The translations under genes were made by a program, and so were the position numbers. Source: Imbroritus primus (GTDB lineage: Bacteria > Pseudomonadota > Gammaproteobacteria > Burkholderiales > Burkholderiaceae). Taken from it: a DNA stretch of 64,000 bases. Below the pieces are notes generated by a model. The model made no database searches and was not told the origin of the DNA. It was given only the letters and a program-made list of their open reading frames with translations. Position 1 is the first letter of the stretch. Each line of letters starts with the position of its first letter. This document shows, in pieces, positions 51,737 to 60,785 of this stretch. The stretch lies in the NCBI RefSeq assembly GCF_964332355.1, contig NZ_OZ201293.1, forward strand, positions 744,001 to 808,000, in the 5' to 3' direction.

Positions 51737-52531
51737 ATGGACAAAACACTCGCCAAAGGCATGGCGGTCATGGAATACCTGGTGGCCCAGGGCACGCCCT
51801 GCGGGGTCTCCGACGTGGCGCGGGCCATGGGCCTGGCGCGCAGCAATGCGCACCGCACGTTGCAGACGCTGGTGGCGCTGGGTTATGCCCGGCAGTTTCC
51901 GGATGCCAGCTACGGCCCGACGCTCAAGTTGTTCGGACTGGGCGCGCAGGTGGTGGGCGGCCTCGATGTGAAGCGCATCGCCCAGCCGGTACTGGCTGCA
52001 CTGGCGCAGGAATCGCAGGAAACGATTCACCTGGTGGTGCGTGAAGGCGCGGAAGTCATCTATCTCGACAAGTTCGACAGCCCGCAGCCGGTCGCGGCCT
52101 ATTCCAAGGTCGGTGGCCGCGCCGCGGCGCAATGCGTGGCCACAGGCAAGGCGCTGCTGGCCTGGCAATGTCCGGCGGGCGAGGCTGGCGAAACGTGGTT
52201 GCGTCGCGAGCTGCCTGTGCTAACGGCCTACACCCCGAAAAGCCATCAGGATTATGAGAGCCTGGTGACCGACCTGCGCGAGACGCGCACCCGTGGCTAC
52301 GCCTTTAACCATGAAGAGTGGCGCCTTGGCGTGTGCGGTCTGGGTGCACCGATCTTCGACAGCCAGGGCCGCCTTGTCGCGGCGCTTGGCATGAGCGTAC
52401 CGAGTATTCGCTTTATCAGCCGCCGCGTGCCGACGCTGGCCGCGGCACTCTGTCGTGCAGCGGCCGCGACTTCCGCTGCCCTGGGCCACGAGCCCGGGGT
52501 AACAGGAGAGGTGGCTGCGGGCACCCGGTGA
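51737..52531 (+). CDS. IclR-family regulator
   Basis: 264 residues. Winged helix at the N-terminus (AKGMAVMEYLVAQGTPCGVSDVARAMGLARSNAHRTLQTLVALGYA, about 6-51) and IclR ligand domain (about 75-250; ETIHLVVREGAEVIYLDKFDSPQPV, VATGKALLAWQ, GVCGLGAPIFDSQGRLVAALGM). No Shine-Dalgarno; operator boxes touch the ATG. It precedes the TctC-like, SauS-like and SauT-like genes and probably controls them in response to a sulfonate or its CoA ester (inference). Confidence 0.87.
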   Translation: MDKTLAKGMAVMEYLVAQGTPCGVSDVARAMGLARSNAHRTLQTLVALGYARQFPDASYGPTLKLFGLGAQVVGGLDVKRIAQPVLAALAQESQETIHLVVREGAEVIYLDKFDSPQPVAAYSKVGGRAAAQCVATGKALLAWQCPAGEAGETWLRRELPVLTAYTPKSHQDYESLVTDLRETRTRGYAFNHEEWRLGVCGLGAPIFDSQGRLVAALGMSVPSIRFISRRVPTLAAALCRAAAATSAALGHEPGVTGEVAAGTR

Positions 52532-52588
52532 ACGGATCCCGCTGTAGCACGAAACCATAAGGAGGGGAAACCTCCAAGGAGACAAGCC

Positions 52589-53593
52589 ATGCAACCCGAC
52601 GTTCAAGTATCACGCAAGTCCCGATTTTCGGTAGTGGTCCGCGGCATCGCATTGACGCTGGCAGTGACGCTGGGGGCGGCTACGCCGGCCTTCGCGCAGT
52701 ATCCTGACAAACCGGTCACGCTGATCGTGCCGTATCCGCCCGGCGGCGGTACCGACGTGATCGCGCGTATCGTGCAAGACAAGCTGCGTGCGCAGCTGGG
52801 CCAACCGATCATCATCGAAAACCGCGGCGGCGCCGCTGGTGTCATCGGCACCGAACTGGCCGCCAAGGCGCAGCCGGATGGCTACACGGTGCTGTTTACC
52901 CTGTCGTCCCACACGATCAACCCGGCCATCTATAAGAAGCTGCGTTTCAACACCGAGAAGGATTTCGACCCGGTGTCGATGGTGGCTTCGCTGCCGCAGA
53001 TCCTGGTGGCGCATCCGAGCCTGCCGGCCAATAACGTCAAGGAACTGATCGCCATGGCCAAGGCCAAGCCGGACAGCCTGTCGTATGCTTCCGTGGGCAA
53101 CGGTTCGCCTGGCCATATCGCGGGCGAGATGTTCAAGCTCAAGACCGGCACGCAGATGACGCATGTGCCGTACAAGGGCGGTGGCCCGGCTGTGAGCGAT
53201 GTGCTGGGCAACCAGGTGCCGCTGCTGTGGGTGTCGATTCCGGCTGCCGCACAATTCGTCAAGCAGGGCAAGCTGAAGGCGTTGGCCGTGTCGACCGTGA
53301 AGCGCAGCGCGCTGTTCCCGGACGTACCGACGGTTCAGGAGTCGGGCATTGCCGATTTCGAAGTGGACTCGTGGTATGCCATGTTCGTGCCGGCCAATAC
53401 GCCCAAGCCCGTGGTCGAGCGCCTGCAGAAAGCCATTGCCGAAGTCGTGAAGCAGCCTGACATCAAGGAAAAGCTGCTGGCCCAGGGCGCGGAAGCCGTG
53501 GGTAGCGATTCCGCCGGTCTTGGCGCGGTGGTGAAGCGCGAACTGCCGAAGTGGGCCAAGCTGGTCAACGACGCGAAGATCACGACCGAATAA
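52589..53593 (+). CDS. TctC/Bug-type periplasmic solute-binding protein
   Basis: 334 residues. Signal peptide ending ATPAFA^QYPDKPVTLIVPYPPGGGTDVIARIV, the standard start of tripartite tricarboxylate transporter receptors; also NRGGAAGVIGTELAAKAQPDGYT, HVPYKGGGPAVSDVLGNQV and AVSTVKRSALFPDVPTVQESG. Binds small carboxylates. No TctA/TctB membrane genes are adjacent, as usual for the expanded Bug families of Cupriavidus and Bordetella. Lying directly before SauS/SauT-like genes it may bind sulfoacetate. AAGGAG precedes the ATG; a GGAGG/CCTCC hairpin lies just ahead of it. Confidence 0.9.
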   Translation: MQPDVQVSRKSRFSVVVRGIALTLAVTLGAATPAFAQYPDKPVTLIVPYPPGGGTDVIARIVQDKLRAQLGQPIIIENRGGAAGVIGTELAAKAQPDGYTVLFTLSSHTINPAIYKKLRFNTEKDFDPVSMVASLPQILVAHPSLPANNVKELIAMAKAKPDSLSYASVGNGSPGHIAGEMFKLKTGTQMTHVPYKGGGPAVSDVLGNQVPLLWVSIPAAAQFVKQGKLKALAVSTVKRSALFPDVPTVQESGIADFEVDSWYAMFVPANTPKPVVERLQKAIAEVVKQPDIKEKLLAQGAEAVGSDSAGLGAVVKRELPKWAKLVNDAKITTE

Positions 53594-53631
53594 GAAGATT
53601 GATTCAGTAACCAAGCATTAACGGAGATTCT

Positions 53632-55086
53632 ATGGCATCGACCCCCCATCTGCCGCTGTCCACCGATCCGGACGCCATGGAGGCCGTGGCAGGCCTGATC
53701 GAGCGCGCACGCCGCGCGCAGCGAGCTATCGAGGGCTTCTCGCAGGAGCGCATCGACGAACTGACGCTGGCCATCGGCTGGGCCATCATGGAGCCGGGCC
53801 GCAATCGCGTCCTCGCGGAAATGGCGGTGCGCGACACCGGCCTGGGGAATGTCGATGACAAGATCGCCAAGAACTACCGCAAGACCCTCGGCCTGCTGCG
53901 CGACCTGAAAGGCCGCCGCACGGTCGGCGTGATTGCGGAAAAGCCGGAACTCGGCCTGATCGAGATTGCCCGTCCCGCGGGCGTGGTGGCGGCGGTGACG
54001 CCGTCCACCAACCCCGGGGCGACGCCGGCCAACAAGATCATCAATGCCGTGAAGTGCCGCAACGCCGTGATTGTCGCGCCCTCGCCCAAGGGCGCGAGCA
54101 CATGCGCACAGCTGCTCAAGTACGTGCACGCCGAACTTGAGCGTGCCGGGCTCGATGCCGAAGTGGCGCGTGACCTGGTGCAGATGCTGCCGATCCCGGT
54201 GTCCAAGTCGCTGACCCATGCGCTTATGATGCAGGCCGACCTGGTGGTCGCCACCGGCAGCCAGGCCAATGTGCGCGCTGCCTACCTGAGCGGCACGCCG
54301 GCCTTCGGCGTGGGTGCGGGCAACGTTGCCTCCATCGTCGACGCCAGCGCCGATGTGGAAGCTGCGGCTGCCAAGATCATGCAGTCCAAGACTTTCGACA
54401 ACGCCACCAGCTGCTCGTCGGAAAACAGCGTCATCCTGGTCGAACCGGTTGCCGATGCCATGCTGGCTGCGCTGGCCAAGCAGGGCGCGGTGCTGCTCGA
54501 TGCGGGCGACAAGGAGCGTCTGCAGAAAACCATGTGGCCGGGCGGCAAGCTGTCGTCCGACGTGACGGCGCGCGCCGCTGGCGAGATCGCGGAGATCGCC
54601 AAGCTCGAAGCGCCGGCCACGCGCCAGGCGCGCGCCCTGCTGGTCGAGGAGACCGGCACGGGCCCGCAGTATCCGTACTCCGGCGAGAAGCTCTCGCCGG
54701 TGCTCACGGTCTATCGCGCCAAGAGCCTGGAGGATGCGGCGCGCATCGTTTCCGACATCTACGCCTACCAGGGTGCGGGTCACTCGGTGAGCCTGCATGC
54801 GCAGGGCAAGGCAGCGACCGAAGGCGCACTGCAGATCGGCCTGACCATGCCGGTGGCGCGCGTCATCGTCAACCAGCCGCATGCCATCGCCACCGGCGGC
54901 AACTTCGACAACGGCCTGCCGTTCTCGCTGTCGATGGGCTGCGGCACCTGGGGCGGGAACAATTTCTCGTCGAACATGGATGTGTCGAACTACATGAACA
55001 TCACGCGCATCGCGTATCCCATCGCCCCCCGCATGCCGTCCGACGCGGACATCTTCGGGGCGTTCTTCGACAAGTACGGGCGCTGA
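53632..55086 (+). CDS. sauS: CoA-acylating aldehyde dehydrogenase, probable sulfoacetaldehyde dehydrogenase
   Basis: 484 residues, EutE/AdhE-N type acylating aldehyde dehydrogenase. Catalytic Cys261 in FDNATSCSSENSVILV, cofactor region AGVVAAVTPSTNPGATPANKIINAVKCRNAVIVAPSPKGA, and C-terminal GLPFSLSMGCGTWGGNNFSSN. SauS of Cupriavidus necator reduces sulfoacetyl-CoA to sulfoacetaldehyde; the next gene is a CoA ligase, exactly the expected partner. Propionaldehyde or succinate-semialdehyde substrates cannot be excluded by sequence alone. Confidence 0.78.
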   Translation: MASTPHLPLSTDPDAMEAVAGLIERARRAQRAIEGFSQERIDELTLAIGWAIMEPGRNRVLAEMAVRDTGLGNVDDKIAKNYRKTLGLLRDLKGRRTVGVIAEKPELGLIEIARPAGVVAAVTPSTNPGATPANKIINAVKCRNAVIVAPSPKGASTCAQLLKYVHAELERAGLDAEVARDLVQMLPIPVSKSLTHALMMQADLVVATGSQANVRAAYLSGTPAFGVGAGNVASIVDASADVEAAAAKIMQSKTFDNATSCSSENSVILVEPVADAMLAALAKQGAVLLDAGDKERLQKTMWPGGKLSSDVTARAAGEIAEIAKLEAPATRQARALLVEETGTGPQYPYSGEKLSPVLTVYRAKSLEDAARIVSDIYAYQGAGHSVSLHAQGKAATEGALQIGLTMPVARVIVNQPHAIATGGNFDNGLPFSLSMGCGTWGGNNFSSNMDVSNYMNITRIAYPIAPRMPSDADIFGAFFDKYGR

Positions 55087-55102
55087 GCCTGGCGGGAGTT
55101 GC

Positions 55103-56647
55103 ATGATGTCCGACGTATCTCAATCGTCTACGCTGCCGGCGACGCTCAGCGCCGTGTTGCAGGAACATGTCCGCCTGCGGCCCGATGCGGAATTGCTGAT
55201 CGCGCCGGAAACGGGGCGTACCTTTACCTATGGCGAGCTGGCGCAACAGGCGCGCCTGTTCGATGCCTGGCTCACGGCCGCCCGTGTGCCGCGCGGTGCG
55301 CGCGTAGCGCTGTTCCTGCCGAACGGTGCGCAGGCGGCGTTGCTGTTTCTCGCCACCATGGTGGCCGGCCGCGTCACGGTGCCGCTCAACCTGCTGTCCA
55401 CGCCGGCGCAGCTGCATCATGCCCTGGTGCATAGCGATGCCGCCGTGCTGTTCACCTGTGCCGAACTGGCACCCCGCGTGGCGGAGATCGCCGGCAAGCT
55501 GGCCGAGAGTGGCGCCGCGCCGCGCATCATCGAGATCGATCCGGACGAGGCGCAACTGACGTTTGCCGCGGACACGGAACTGGTCGACAGCATCGAGCCG
55601 GACGCCAGCGATGTCGGCCTGCTGATGTACACCTCCGGCACCACGGGCCTGCCCAAGGGCGTGCCGCTGACGCACGCCAACCTGCTGCACGCAGCGCGCG
55701 CCATGGGCGCGTGGCACAGCCTGACGCCGGACGACCGCGTGCTCTCCGCGCTACCGCTGTACCACATCAACGGGCAGGTGATCGGTACGCTGACGCCATT
55801 CTGCTCCGGCGGCAGCATCGTCGCGCCGCGCAAGTTCAGCGCGAGCCAGTGGTGGAGCCTGGTAGAAAAGTATCACTGCACCTGGCTCAATATGGTGCCG
55901 ACTATCATCGCCTACCTGCTCAATGCCCCGGCCGAGAACGACCGTCCGATTCCCTGGGTGCGCTTCGGCCGCTCGGCCTCTGCGCCACTGCCGGTCGAGC
56001 ATCATCGCGCCTTCGAGCAGCGTTTCGGCGTGCCGGTGATCGAAGGCATGGGCATGACCGAAACCGCTTCGATGGTGTTCTGCAATCCGCACGAGAAGGG
56101 TGCACAACGCTACGGATCGCCGGGCCTGCCCTGCGGCGTCGAGGCGCGCATCATCGGTCCCGACGGTCAGCCGCTCCCCGATGGCGTGACAGGCGAGATC
56201 GCCTTGCGCGGCGCCAACGTCATGCGCGGCTATCACAAGAATCCGGAAGAAACGGCCCGTACGATTGATGCCGAGGGCTGGCTGCATACCGGCGACCTGG
56301 GGCACCGTGATGCCGAGGGCTACTACTTCATCACCGGGCGCATCAAGGAGCTGATCATCAAGGGTGGCGAAAACATCGCGCCGCGCGAGATCGACGAGGT
56401 TCTGCTGCAGCATCCGGCCGTGCTGGAAGCGGCGGCCATCGGCCTGCCGGATCCCAACTATGGCCAGGAGATCCATGCGGCGGTGGTGCTCAAGCCGGAT
56501 ACCCAGGTCAGCGAGGAAGACCTGCGTGGGTTTTGCTTGGACCGGCTCGGCAAATACAAGACGCCGCAATGCATCCGCATCCTGGATGACCTGCCCAAGG
56601 GGCCATCCGGCAAGGTGCAGCGATTGAAGATTGCGGAACAGTGGTAA
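55103..56647 (+). CDS. sauT: AMP-forming CoA ligase, probable sulfoacetate-CoA ligase
   Basis: 514 residues, ANL superfamily: MYTSGTTGLPKGVPLTH (about 175-191), EGMGMTETASMVF, GWLHTGDLGHRDAEGYYFITGRIKELIIKGGENIAPREIDEVL, and the C-terminal lysine in LPKGPSGKVQRLKI. With SauS it would activate sulfoacetate to sulfoacetyl-CoA. Starts 16 bases after sauS and ends at a terminator. Confidence 0.76.
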   Translation: MMSDVSQSSTLPATLSAVLQEHVRLRPDAELLIAPETGRTFTYGELAQQARLFDAWLTAARVPRGARVALFLPNGAQAALLFLATMVAGRVTVPLNLLSTPAQLHHALVHSDAAVLFTCAELAPRVAEIAGKLAESGAAPRIIEIDPDEAQLTFAADTELVDSIEPDASDVGLLMYTSGTTGLPKGVPLTHANLLHAARAMGAWHSLTPDDRVLSALPLYHINGQVIGTLTPFCSGGSIVAPRKFSASQWWSLVEKYHCTWLNMVPTIIAYLLNAPAENDRPIPWVRFGRSASAPLPVEHHRAFEQRFGVPVIEGMGMTETASMVFCNPHEKGAQRYGSPGLPCGVEARIIGPDGQPLPDGVTGEIALRGANVMRGYHKNPEETARTIDAEGWLHTGDLGHRDAEGYYFITGRIKELIIKGGENIAPREIDEVLLQHPAVLEAAAIGLPDPNYGQEIHAAVVLKPDTQVSEEDLRGFCLDRLGKYKTPQCIRILDDLPKGPSGKVQRLKIAEQW

Positions 56648-56650
56648 GAA

Positions 56651-56678
56651 AAGGCAGCCTGCGGGCTGCCTTCTTTTT
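56651..56678 (+). terminator. Terminator of the sauST-like operon
   Basis: AAGGCAGCC / GGCTGCCTT, 9-bp stem with loop TGCG, then CTTTTTC. Four bases after the CoA ligase stop. Confidence 0.9.
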
Positions 56679-56724
56679 CGCTGACGAGGGGCTGAGAACA
56701 GGGTGGTATCCCTGCGCGCTGGTT

Positions 56725-57567
56725 TCAGGCCGCAGGAAACAGCATCGTGCGCATGGCTTCCGCCGCGTTGCGCAGGTGCGGCACCACGGTCAGCAATTCC
56801 TCGAGCGAGATGCGGGCCGTTGGCGCATGGCAGGCCACGGCGGCCGCCACCTTGCCATCGGGGCCGGTCACAGGAACCGCCACGGCGACCATGCCGCGAA
56901 TGAACTCCTCGTTGTCGACACCGATGCCGCGTTGCGCGATACGGTCGAGTTCGGCATCCAGCGCCTGGCGGTCGACGATGGTGTGGGGCGAGGCGCGGGG
57001 CAGCGGCAGGTGGGCCAGCGTGCGCTGCCGCTCGAGCCGCGACAGCGAGGCCAGGAAGAGCTTGCCGCTGGCCGTACAGTGGATCGGCACGCGTGTGCCT
57101 GGCGTGAAGTGCAGCCGCAGGGCTTCGTTGGTCTCTACGCGGTCGACATACAGCACGCGGTCGAGGTCGGGCACGGTGAGATTGCAGGTTTCCCCGAGTT
57201 TTTGCACCAGGCCGCGCAGGATGACGCGGCATTCCCGCAGTAGTGTCGGGCCACGCAGGGTGGTCAGTGCCAGGCCGTTGGCCCGCGGACCGGGAATGAA
57301 GCCGCGCTCGGCGGGCGTGTGCTGGACGTAGCCATGTTGCTCCATGGCGGCCAGCAGGCGCATCAGCGTGGTCTTGGGCACGTGCATGCGGTGCGCCAGC
57401 TGCGCCAGCGACTGCGGCTGGGCGGATTGGGCGAGCAGTTCGAGGACGGTCAGGGCACGTAGTCCGCGTGCTTCGTCCGGTGTGGCGGGGGAATCGTCCG
57501 CCTCGGGATCGCGGCTGACCGATGTTGCAGTGCGATTCTGAAACGGTTTGTCAGAATTACGTTTCAT
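56725..57567 (-). CDS. IclR-family regulator
   Basis: 280 residues. Winged helix (about 35-90; ALTVLELLAQSAQPQSLAQLAHRMHVPKTTLMRLLAAMEQHG) and IclR effector domain (GETCNLTVPDLDRVLYVDRVETNEALRL, HCTASGKLFLASL, GMVAVAVPVTGPDGKVAAAVAC). The three IclR proteins of this region share the last block, so they are related but not recent duplicates. Divergent from the isethionate-dehydrogenase-like gene, its likely target. AGGAGACAGGAA lies before ATG 57567. Confidence 0.88.
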   Translation of the reverse strand: MKRNSDKPFQNRTATSVSRDPEADDSPATPDEARGLRALTVLELLAQSAQPQSLAQLAHRMHVPKTTLMRLLAAMEQHGYVQHTPAERGFIPGPRANGLALTTLRGPTLLRECRVILRGLVQKLGETCNLTVPDLDRVLYVDRVETNEALRLHFTPGTRVPIHCTASGKLFLASLSRLERQRTLAHLPLPRASPHTIVDRQALDAELDRIAQRGIGVDNEEFIRGMVAVAVPVTGPDGKVAAAVACHAPTARISLEELLTVVPHLRNAAEAMRTMLFPAA

Positions 57568-57611
57568 TTCCTGTCTCCTATCGCGATCGTGCTTGGCTTT
57601 TTATGGTTTAA

Positions 57612-57636
57612 GTTCGATAGTGGAACGTATTGTTTC
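57612..57636. promoter_or_regulatory. Candidate IclR operators in the divergent promoter region
   Basis: GTTCGATAGTGGAAC (57612-57626) and, overlapping it, GGAACGTATTGTTTC (57622-57636), each an imperfect 15-bp palindrome (4 of 5 arm bases match). They lie between the IclR gene and the oxidoreductase gene. Confidence 0.45.
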
Positions 57637-57707
57637 AGTTTCATTATAAGAGTCGTGAGCCGCAGCGCAATGCGCAGTGCCACGAACCGCAACAGGAGAC
57701 AGCGACC

Positions 57708-59321
57708 ATGTCGCAGGAAGTGGATTACATCGTGGTTGGCGCCGGCTCGGCCGGTTGTGTTCTCGCCAACCGTCTCTCGGAAGATTCCCGTAACAGTGTT
57801 TGCCTGCTCGAGGCCGGTCCGGCCGACAAGTCGATGTGGATCCATATCCCCATCGGGTACGGCAAGACCATGTTCCACAAGACGCTGAACTGGGGTTTCT
57901 ATACCGACCCCGATCCGAACATGCTGAACCGCAAGATCTATTGGCCGCGTGGCCGGACCCTGGGCGGTTCGAGTTCGATCAACGGCCTGATCTTTGTGCG
58001 TGGCCAGAAGGCCGACTACGACCACTGGGCCGAGCTGGGCAATGCAGGCTGGAGCTGGGACGATTGCCTGCCGTATTTCCGCAAGCTGGAGAACAACGAC
58101 CTGGGCGAAGGTCCCACGCGCGGTACCAACGGGCCCCTGAACGCGACCTCGATCAAGGCCAAGCATCCGCTCGTGGAGGCCTTCATCGGGGCCGGCCAGA
58201 AGCTCGGCGTGCCGCGCCGCCAGGACTTCAACGACGGTGTACAGGAAGGGGTCGGCTACTACCAGCTGACGACGCGTAACGGCAAGCGTTGCTCCACCGC
58301 GGTGGCGTACCTGCGGCCGGCCGAACGCCGCCCGAACCTGCGTATCGAGACCGATGCCCATACCACGCAGATCATCATGGAAGGCCGCCGCGCGGTGGGC
58401 GTGCGCTACGTCAAGGGCGGCAAGACCATCGAATTGCGGGCGCGCCGCGAGGTGATCCTGTCGGCCGGCGCCCTCCAGTCACCGCAACTCATGCAGCTGT
58501 CGGGTATCGGCCCGGCCAGCCTGCTGCAATCGCACGGCGTGCCGGTGGTGCATGACCTCCCGGGTGTCGGTGCGAACCTGCAGGACCACCTGCAGATCCG
58601 TCTGATCTATGAAGTCAGCCAGCCGATTACCACCAACGACCAGTTGCATTCAATCTTCGGCAAGGCCAAGATCGGCCTGCAGTGGCTGCTGACCCGCAGC
58701 GGTCCGCTGGCGGTTGGTATCAACCAGGGAGCGATGTTCTGCCGCGCACTGCCGCAGGAGGCAGCCACGCCCGATATCCAGTTCCACTTCGCTACGTTGT
58801 CGGCCGACATGGCGGGCGGCGATGTGCATCCCTTCTCGGGCTGCACATATTCGGTGTGCCAGCTGCGCCCCGAGTCGCGTGGCAGCGTGCAGATCAAGTC
58901 GCGCGATCCGTTCGAGGCACCCTCGATGCAGCCGAACTACCTGAGCACCGACCTCGACCGCCGCACGGCAATCGCCGGTGTCAAGTTCGCGCGTCGCGTG
59001 GCTGAGACCGCACCGATGAATGCGCTGATGAAGCGCGAGTTCCGGCCGGGCAAGGACGTCCGCACCGATGACGAGATCCTGCATTTCTGCCGTGAATACG
59101 GTGCCACGATTTTCCACCCTTCCGGGACCGCCAAGATGGGCGTCGCCAGCGATCCGATGGCGGTTGTCGACAACCGCCTGCGCGTGTACGGTATCGACGG
59201 GCTGCGTGTCGTCGATTGCTCCATCATGCCGACCCTCGTGTCCGGCAACACCAACGTGCCTATCGTCATGGTCGCGGAGCGCGCTGCCGAGTTCATCCTG
59301 GAAGATGCCAAGCGGGCCTGA
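57708..59321 (+). CDS. iseJ: GMC-family FAD dehydrogenase, probable isethionate dehydrogenase
   Basis: 537 residues, choline-dehydrogenase-like. FAD motif DYIVVGAGSAGCVLANRLS (about 6-24), GMC signatures GRTLGGSSSINGLIFVRGQ (about 82-100) and VILSAGALQSPQLMQLSGIGP, catalytic His in FHPSGTAKMG and Asn in LVSGNTNVPIVM. IseJ of C. necator, which oxidises isethionate to sulfoacetaldehyde, is of this family; the neighbouring MHS transporter, IclR gene and sulfonate genes support that. Other alcohols remain possible. AGGAGA precedes ATG 57708. Confidence 0.7.
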   Translation: MSQEVDYIVVGAGSAGCVLANRLSEDSRNSVCLLEAGPADKSMWIHIPIGYGKTMFHKTLNWGFYTDPDPNMLNRKIYWPRGRTLGGSSSINGLIFVRGQKADYDHWAELGNAGWSWDDCLPYFRKLENNDLGEGPTRGTNGPLNATSIKAKHPLVEAFIGAGQKLGVPRRQDFNDGVQEGVGYYQLTTRNGKRCSTAVAYLRPAERRPNLRIETDAHTTQIIMEGRRAVGVRYVKGGKTIELRARREVILSAGALQSPQLMQLSGIGPASLLQSHGVPVVHDLPGVGANLQDHLQIRLIYEVSQPITTNDQLHSIFGKAKIGLQWLLTRSGPLAVGINQGAMFCRALPQEAATPDIQFHFATLSADMAGGDVHPFSGCTYSVCQLRPESRGSVQIKSRDPFEAPSMQPNYLSTDLDRRTAIAGVKFARRVAETAPMNALMKREFRPGKDVRTDDEILHFCREYGATIFHPSGTAKMGVASDPMAVVDNRLRVYGIDGLRVVDCSIMPTLVSGNTNVPIVMVAERAAEFILEDAKRA

Positions 59322-59342
59322 TCGGCCCATGCCACTGTTTTT

Positions 59343-59370
59343 GCCCGGCACGCATACCCCTGTGCCGGGC
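59343..59370 (+). promoter_or_regulatory. Intercistronic stem-loop between iseJ-like and MFS genes
   Basis: GCCCGGCAC / GTGCCGGGC, perfect 9-bp stem, 10-base loop, no T-run. Likely mRNA stabiliser or partial terminator. Confidence 0.45.
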
Positions 59371-59439
59371 GAGAAGTACGCCCTGACGGTATTCAGAATT
59401 AAAACAGGGCCATTCAACCACCCGGTTTGAGGAGACGAC

Positions 59440-60759
59440 ATGTCAAACCATCAAGCAACACACAATGAAAAGGCCATCCGCAAGGTCGTATCGTCCTCGG
59501 TGATCGGCGCGACCATCGAGTGGTACGACTTTTTCCTGTACGGCGTGGTCGCCGGCATCGTGTTCAACAAGCTGTACTTCCCGGCCGGCGACCCGCTGAT
59601 CTCGACGCTGCTGGCGTACGCCACGTTTGCCGTCGGCTTCGTGACGCGTCCGCTGGGCGGCGTGATCTTCGGTCACTTCGGTGACAAGATCGGTCGCAAG
59701 AGCATGCTGGTGATGACCCTCATGATCATGGGCATCGCCACTTTCCTGATCGGCCTGGTGCCGACCTACGAGCAGATCGGCATTGCTGCGCCGATCCTGC
59801 TGTTGGTGCTGCGGATCTTCCAGGGTATCGGCCTGGGTGGCGAGTGGGGCGGTGCGGTGTTGATGGCGTATGAATATGCGCCGAAGGAACGCCGCGGCTT
59901 CTATGCATCGCTGCCGCAGGTGGGCCTGGCCATCGGCCTGTGCCTGGCCTCGGGCGTGGTGGGCCTGCTGTCTTACTCGCTGACCGACGAGCAGTTCCTG
60001 TCGTGGGGCTGGCGTGTCGCCTTCATCTTGTCGGCCGGTATGGTGTTCGTTGGTACCTACATCCGCCTGCATGTGAAGGAAACGCCGGAATTCACCAAGG
60101 TCAAGGAAACCAATGCCGAGACCAAGATTCCCTTCATGGACATGATCAAGCGCTATCCGGGCAACGTGCTGAAGGGCATGGGCGCGCGTTATATCGACGG
60201 TGTGTTCTTCAACATCTTCGGTGTGTTCTCGATCACGTACCTGACGCAGACCATCAAGATCAGCCGTACCGATGCGCTGATCGGCGTGATGGCCGCGGCA
60301 ATCGTGATGATCTTCTTCATCCCGTTCTTCGGTCACCTGTCCGACAAGGTGGGCCGTACCCGCGTGTACTTCTGGGGTTCGCTGATTACCGCGTTCTCGG
60401 CGTTCCCGGCCTTCTGGCTCATGATGAACAATCCGGAGAACGTCACGGTGCTGTGGCTGTCCATCGTGATTCCGTTCGGCATCCTGTACGCCTCGGTGTA
60501 CGGTCCGGAAGCTGCACTGTTCTGTGAACTGTTCGACGCGAGCGTCCGCTATACGGGTATCTCGTTCGTGTACCAGTTCTCGGGCATCTTCGCCTCGGGT
60601 ATCACACCGATGATCGCGACGGCGCTGCTGAAGACCGGTAACGGCGATCCGTGGCAAGTCTGTATGTACGTGGCCTTCGCGGGCATCGTCTCCGCCCTGT
60701 GTGCAGCCGCCATCGGCCGCAGCAAGCCGGTCGAGGGTGTCGTCCCGGCACGCGCCTGA
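59440..60759 (+). CDS. MFS transporter of the metabolite:H+ symporter (MHS) family
   Basis: 439 residues, twelve membrane spans. MHS landmarks: SVIGATIEWYDFFLYGVVAGIVFNKLYFP, RPLGGVIFGHFGDKIGRKS, FQGIGLGGEWGGAVLMAYEYAPKERRGFYASLPQ and LFCELFDASVRYTGISFVYQ. These carriers import organic acids with protons. Placed after the isethionate dehydrogenase-like gene, isethionate is the likely substrate (an IseU-equivalent), but sulfoacetate is equally possible. Confidence 0.85.
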   Translation: MSNHQATHNEKAIRKVVSSSVIGATIEWYDFFLYGVVAGIVFNKLYFPAGDPLISTLLAYATFAVGFVTRPLGGVIFGHFGDKIGRKSMLVMTLMIMGIATFLIGLVPTYEQIGIAAPILLLVLRIFQGIGLGGEWGGAVLMAYEYAPKERRGFYASLPQVGLAIGLCLASGVVGLLSYSLTDEQFLSWGWRVAFILSAGMVFVGTYIRLHVKETPEFTKVKETNAETKIPFMDMIKRYPGNVLKGMGARYIDGVFFNIFGVFSITYLTQTIKISRTDALIGVMAAAIVMIFFIPFFGHLSDKVGRTRVYFWGSLITAFSAFPAFWLMMNNPENVTVLWLSIVIPFGILYASVYGPEAALFCELFDASVRYTGISFVYQFSGIFASGITPMIATALLKTGNGDPWQVCMYVAFAGIVSALCAAAIGRSKPVEGVVPARA

Positions 60760-60765
60760 ACCGGT

Positions 60766-60785
60766 GACCGGGGCTGATCCCGGTC
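60766..60785. terminator. Stem-loop between convergent MFS and LysR genes
   Basis: GACCGGG / CCCGGTC with a 6-base loop, 6 bases after the MFS stop and touching the LysR stop. No T-run. Confidence 0.4.

Noticed and set aside
53335..55104. 589-residue minus-strand frame across the sauS-like gene
   Set aside because: Antisense shadow of a well-conserved aldehyde dehydrogenase.
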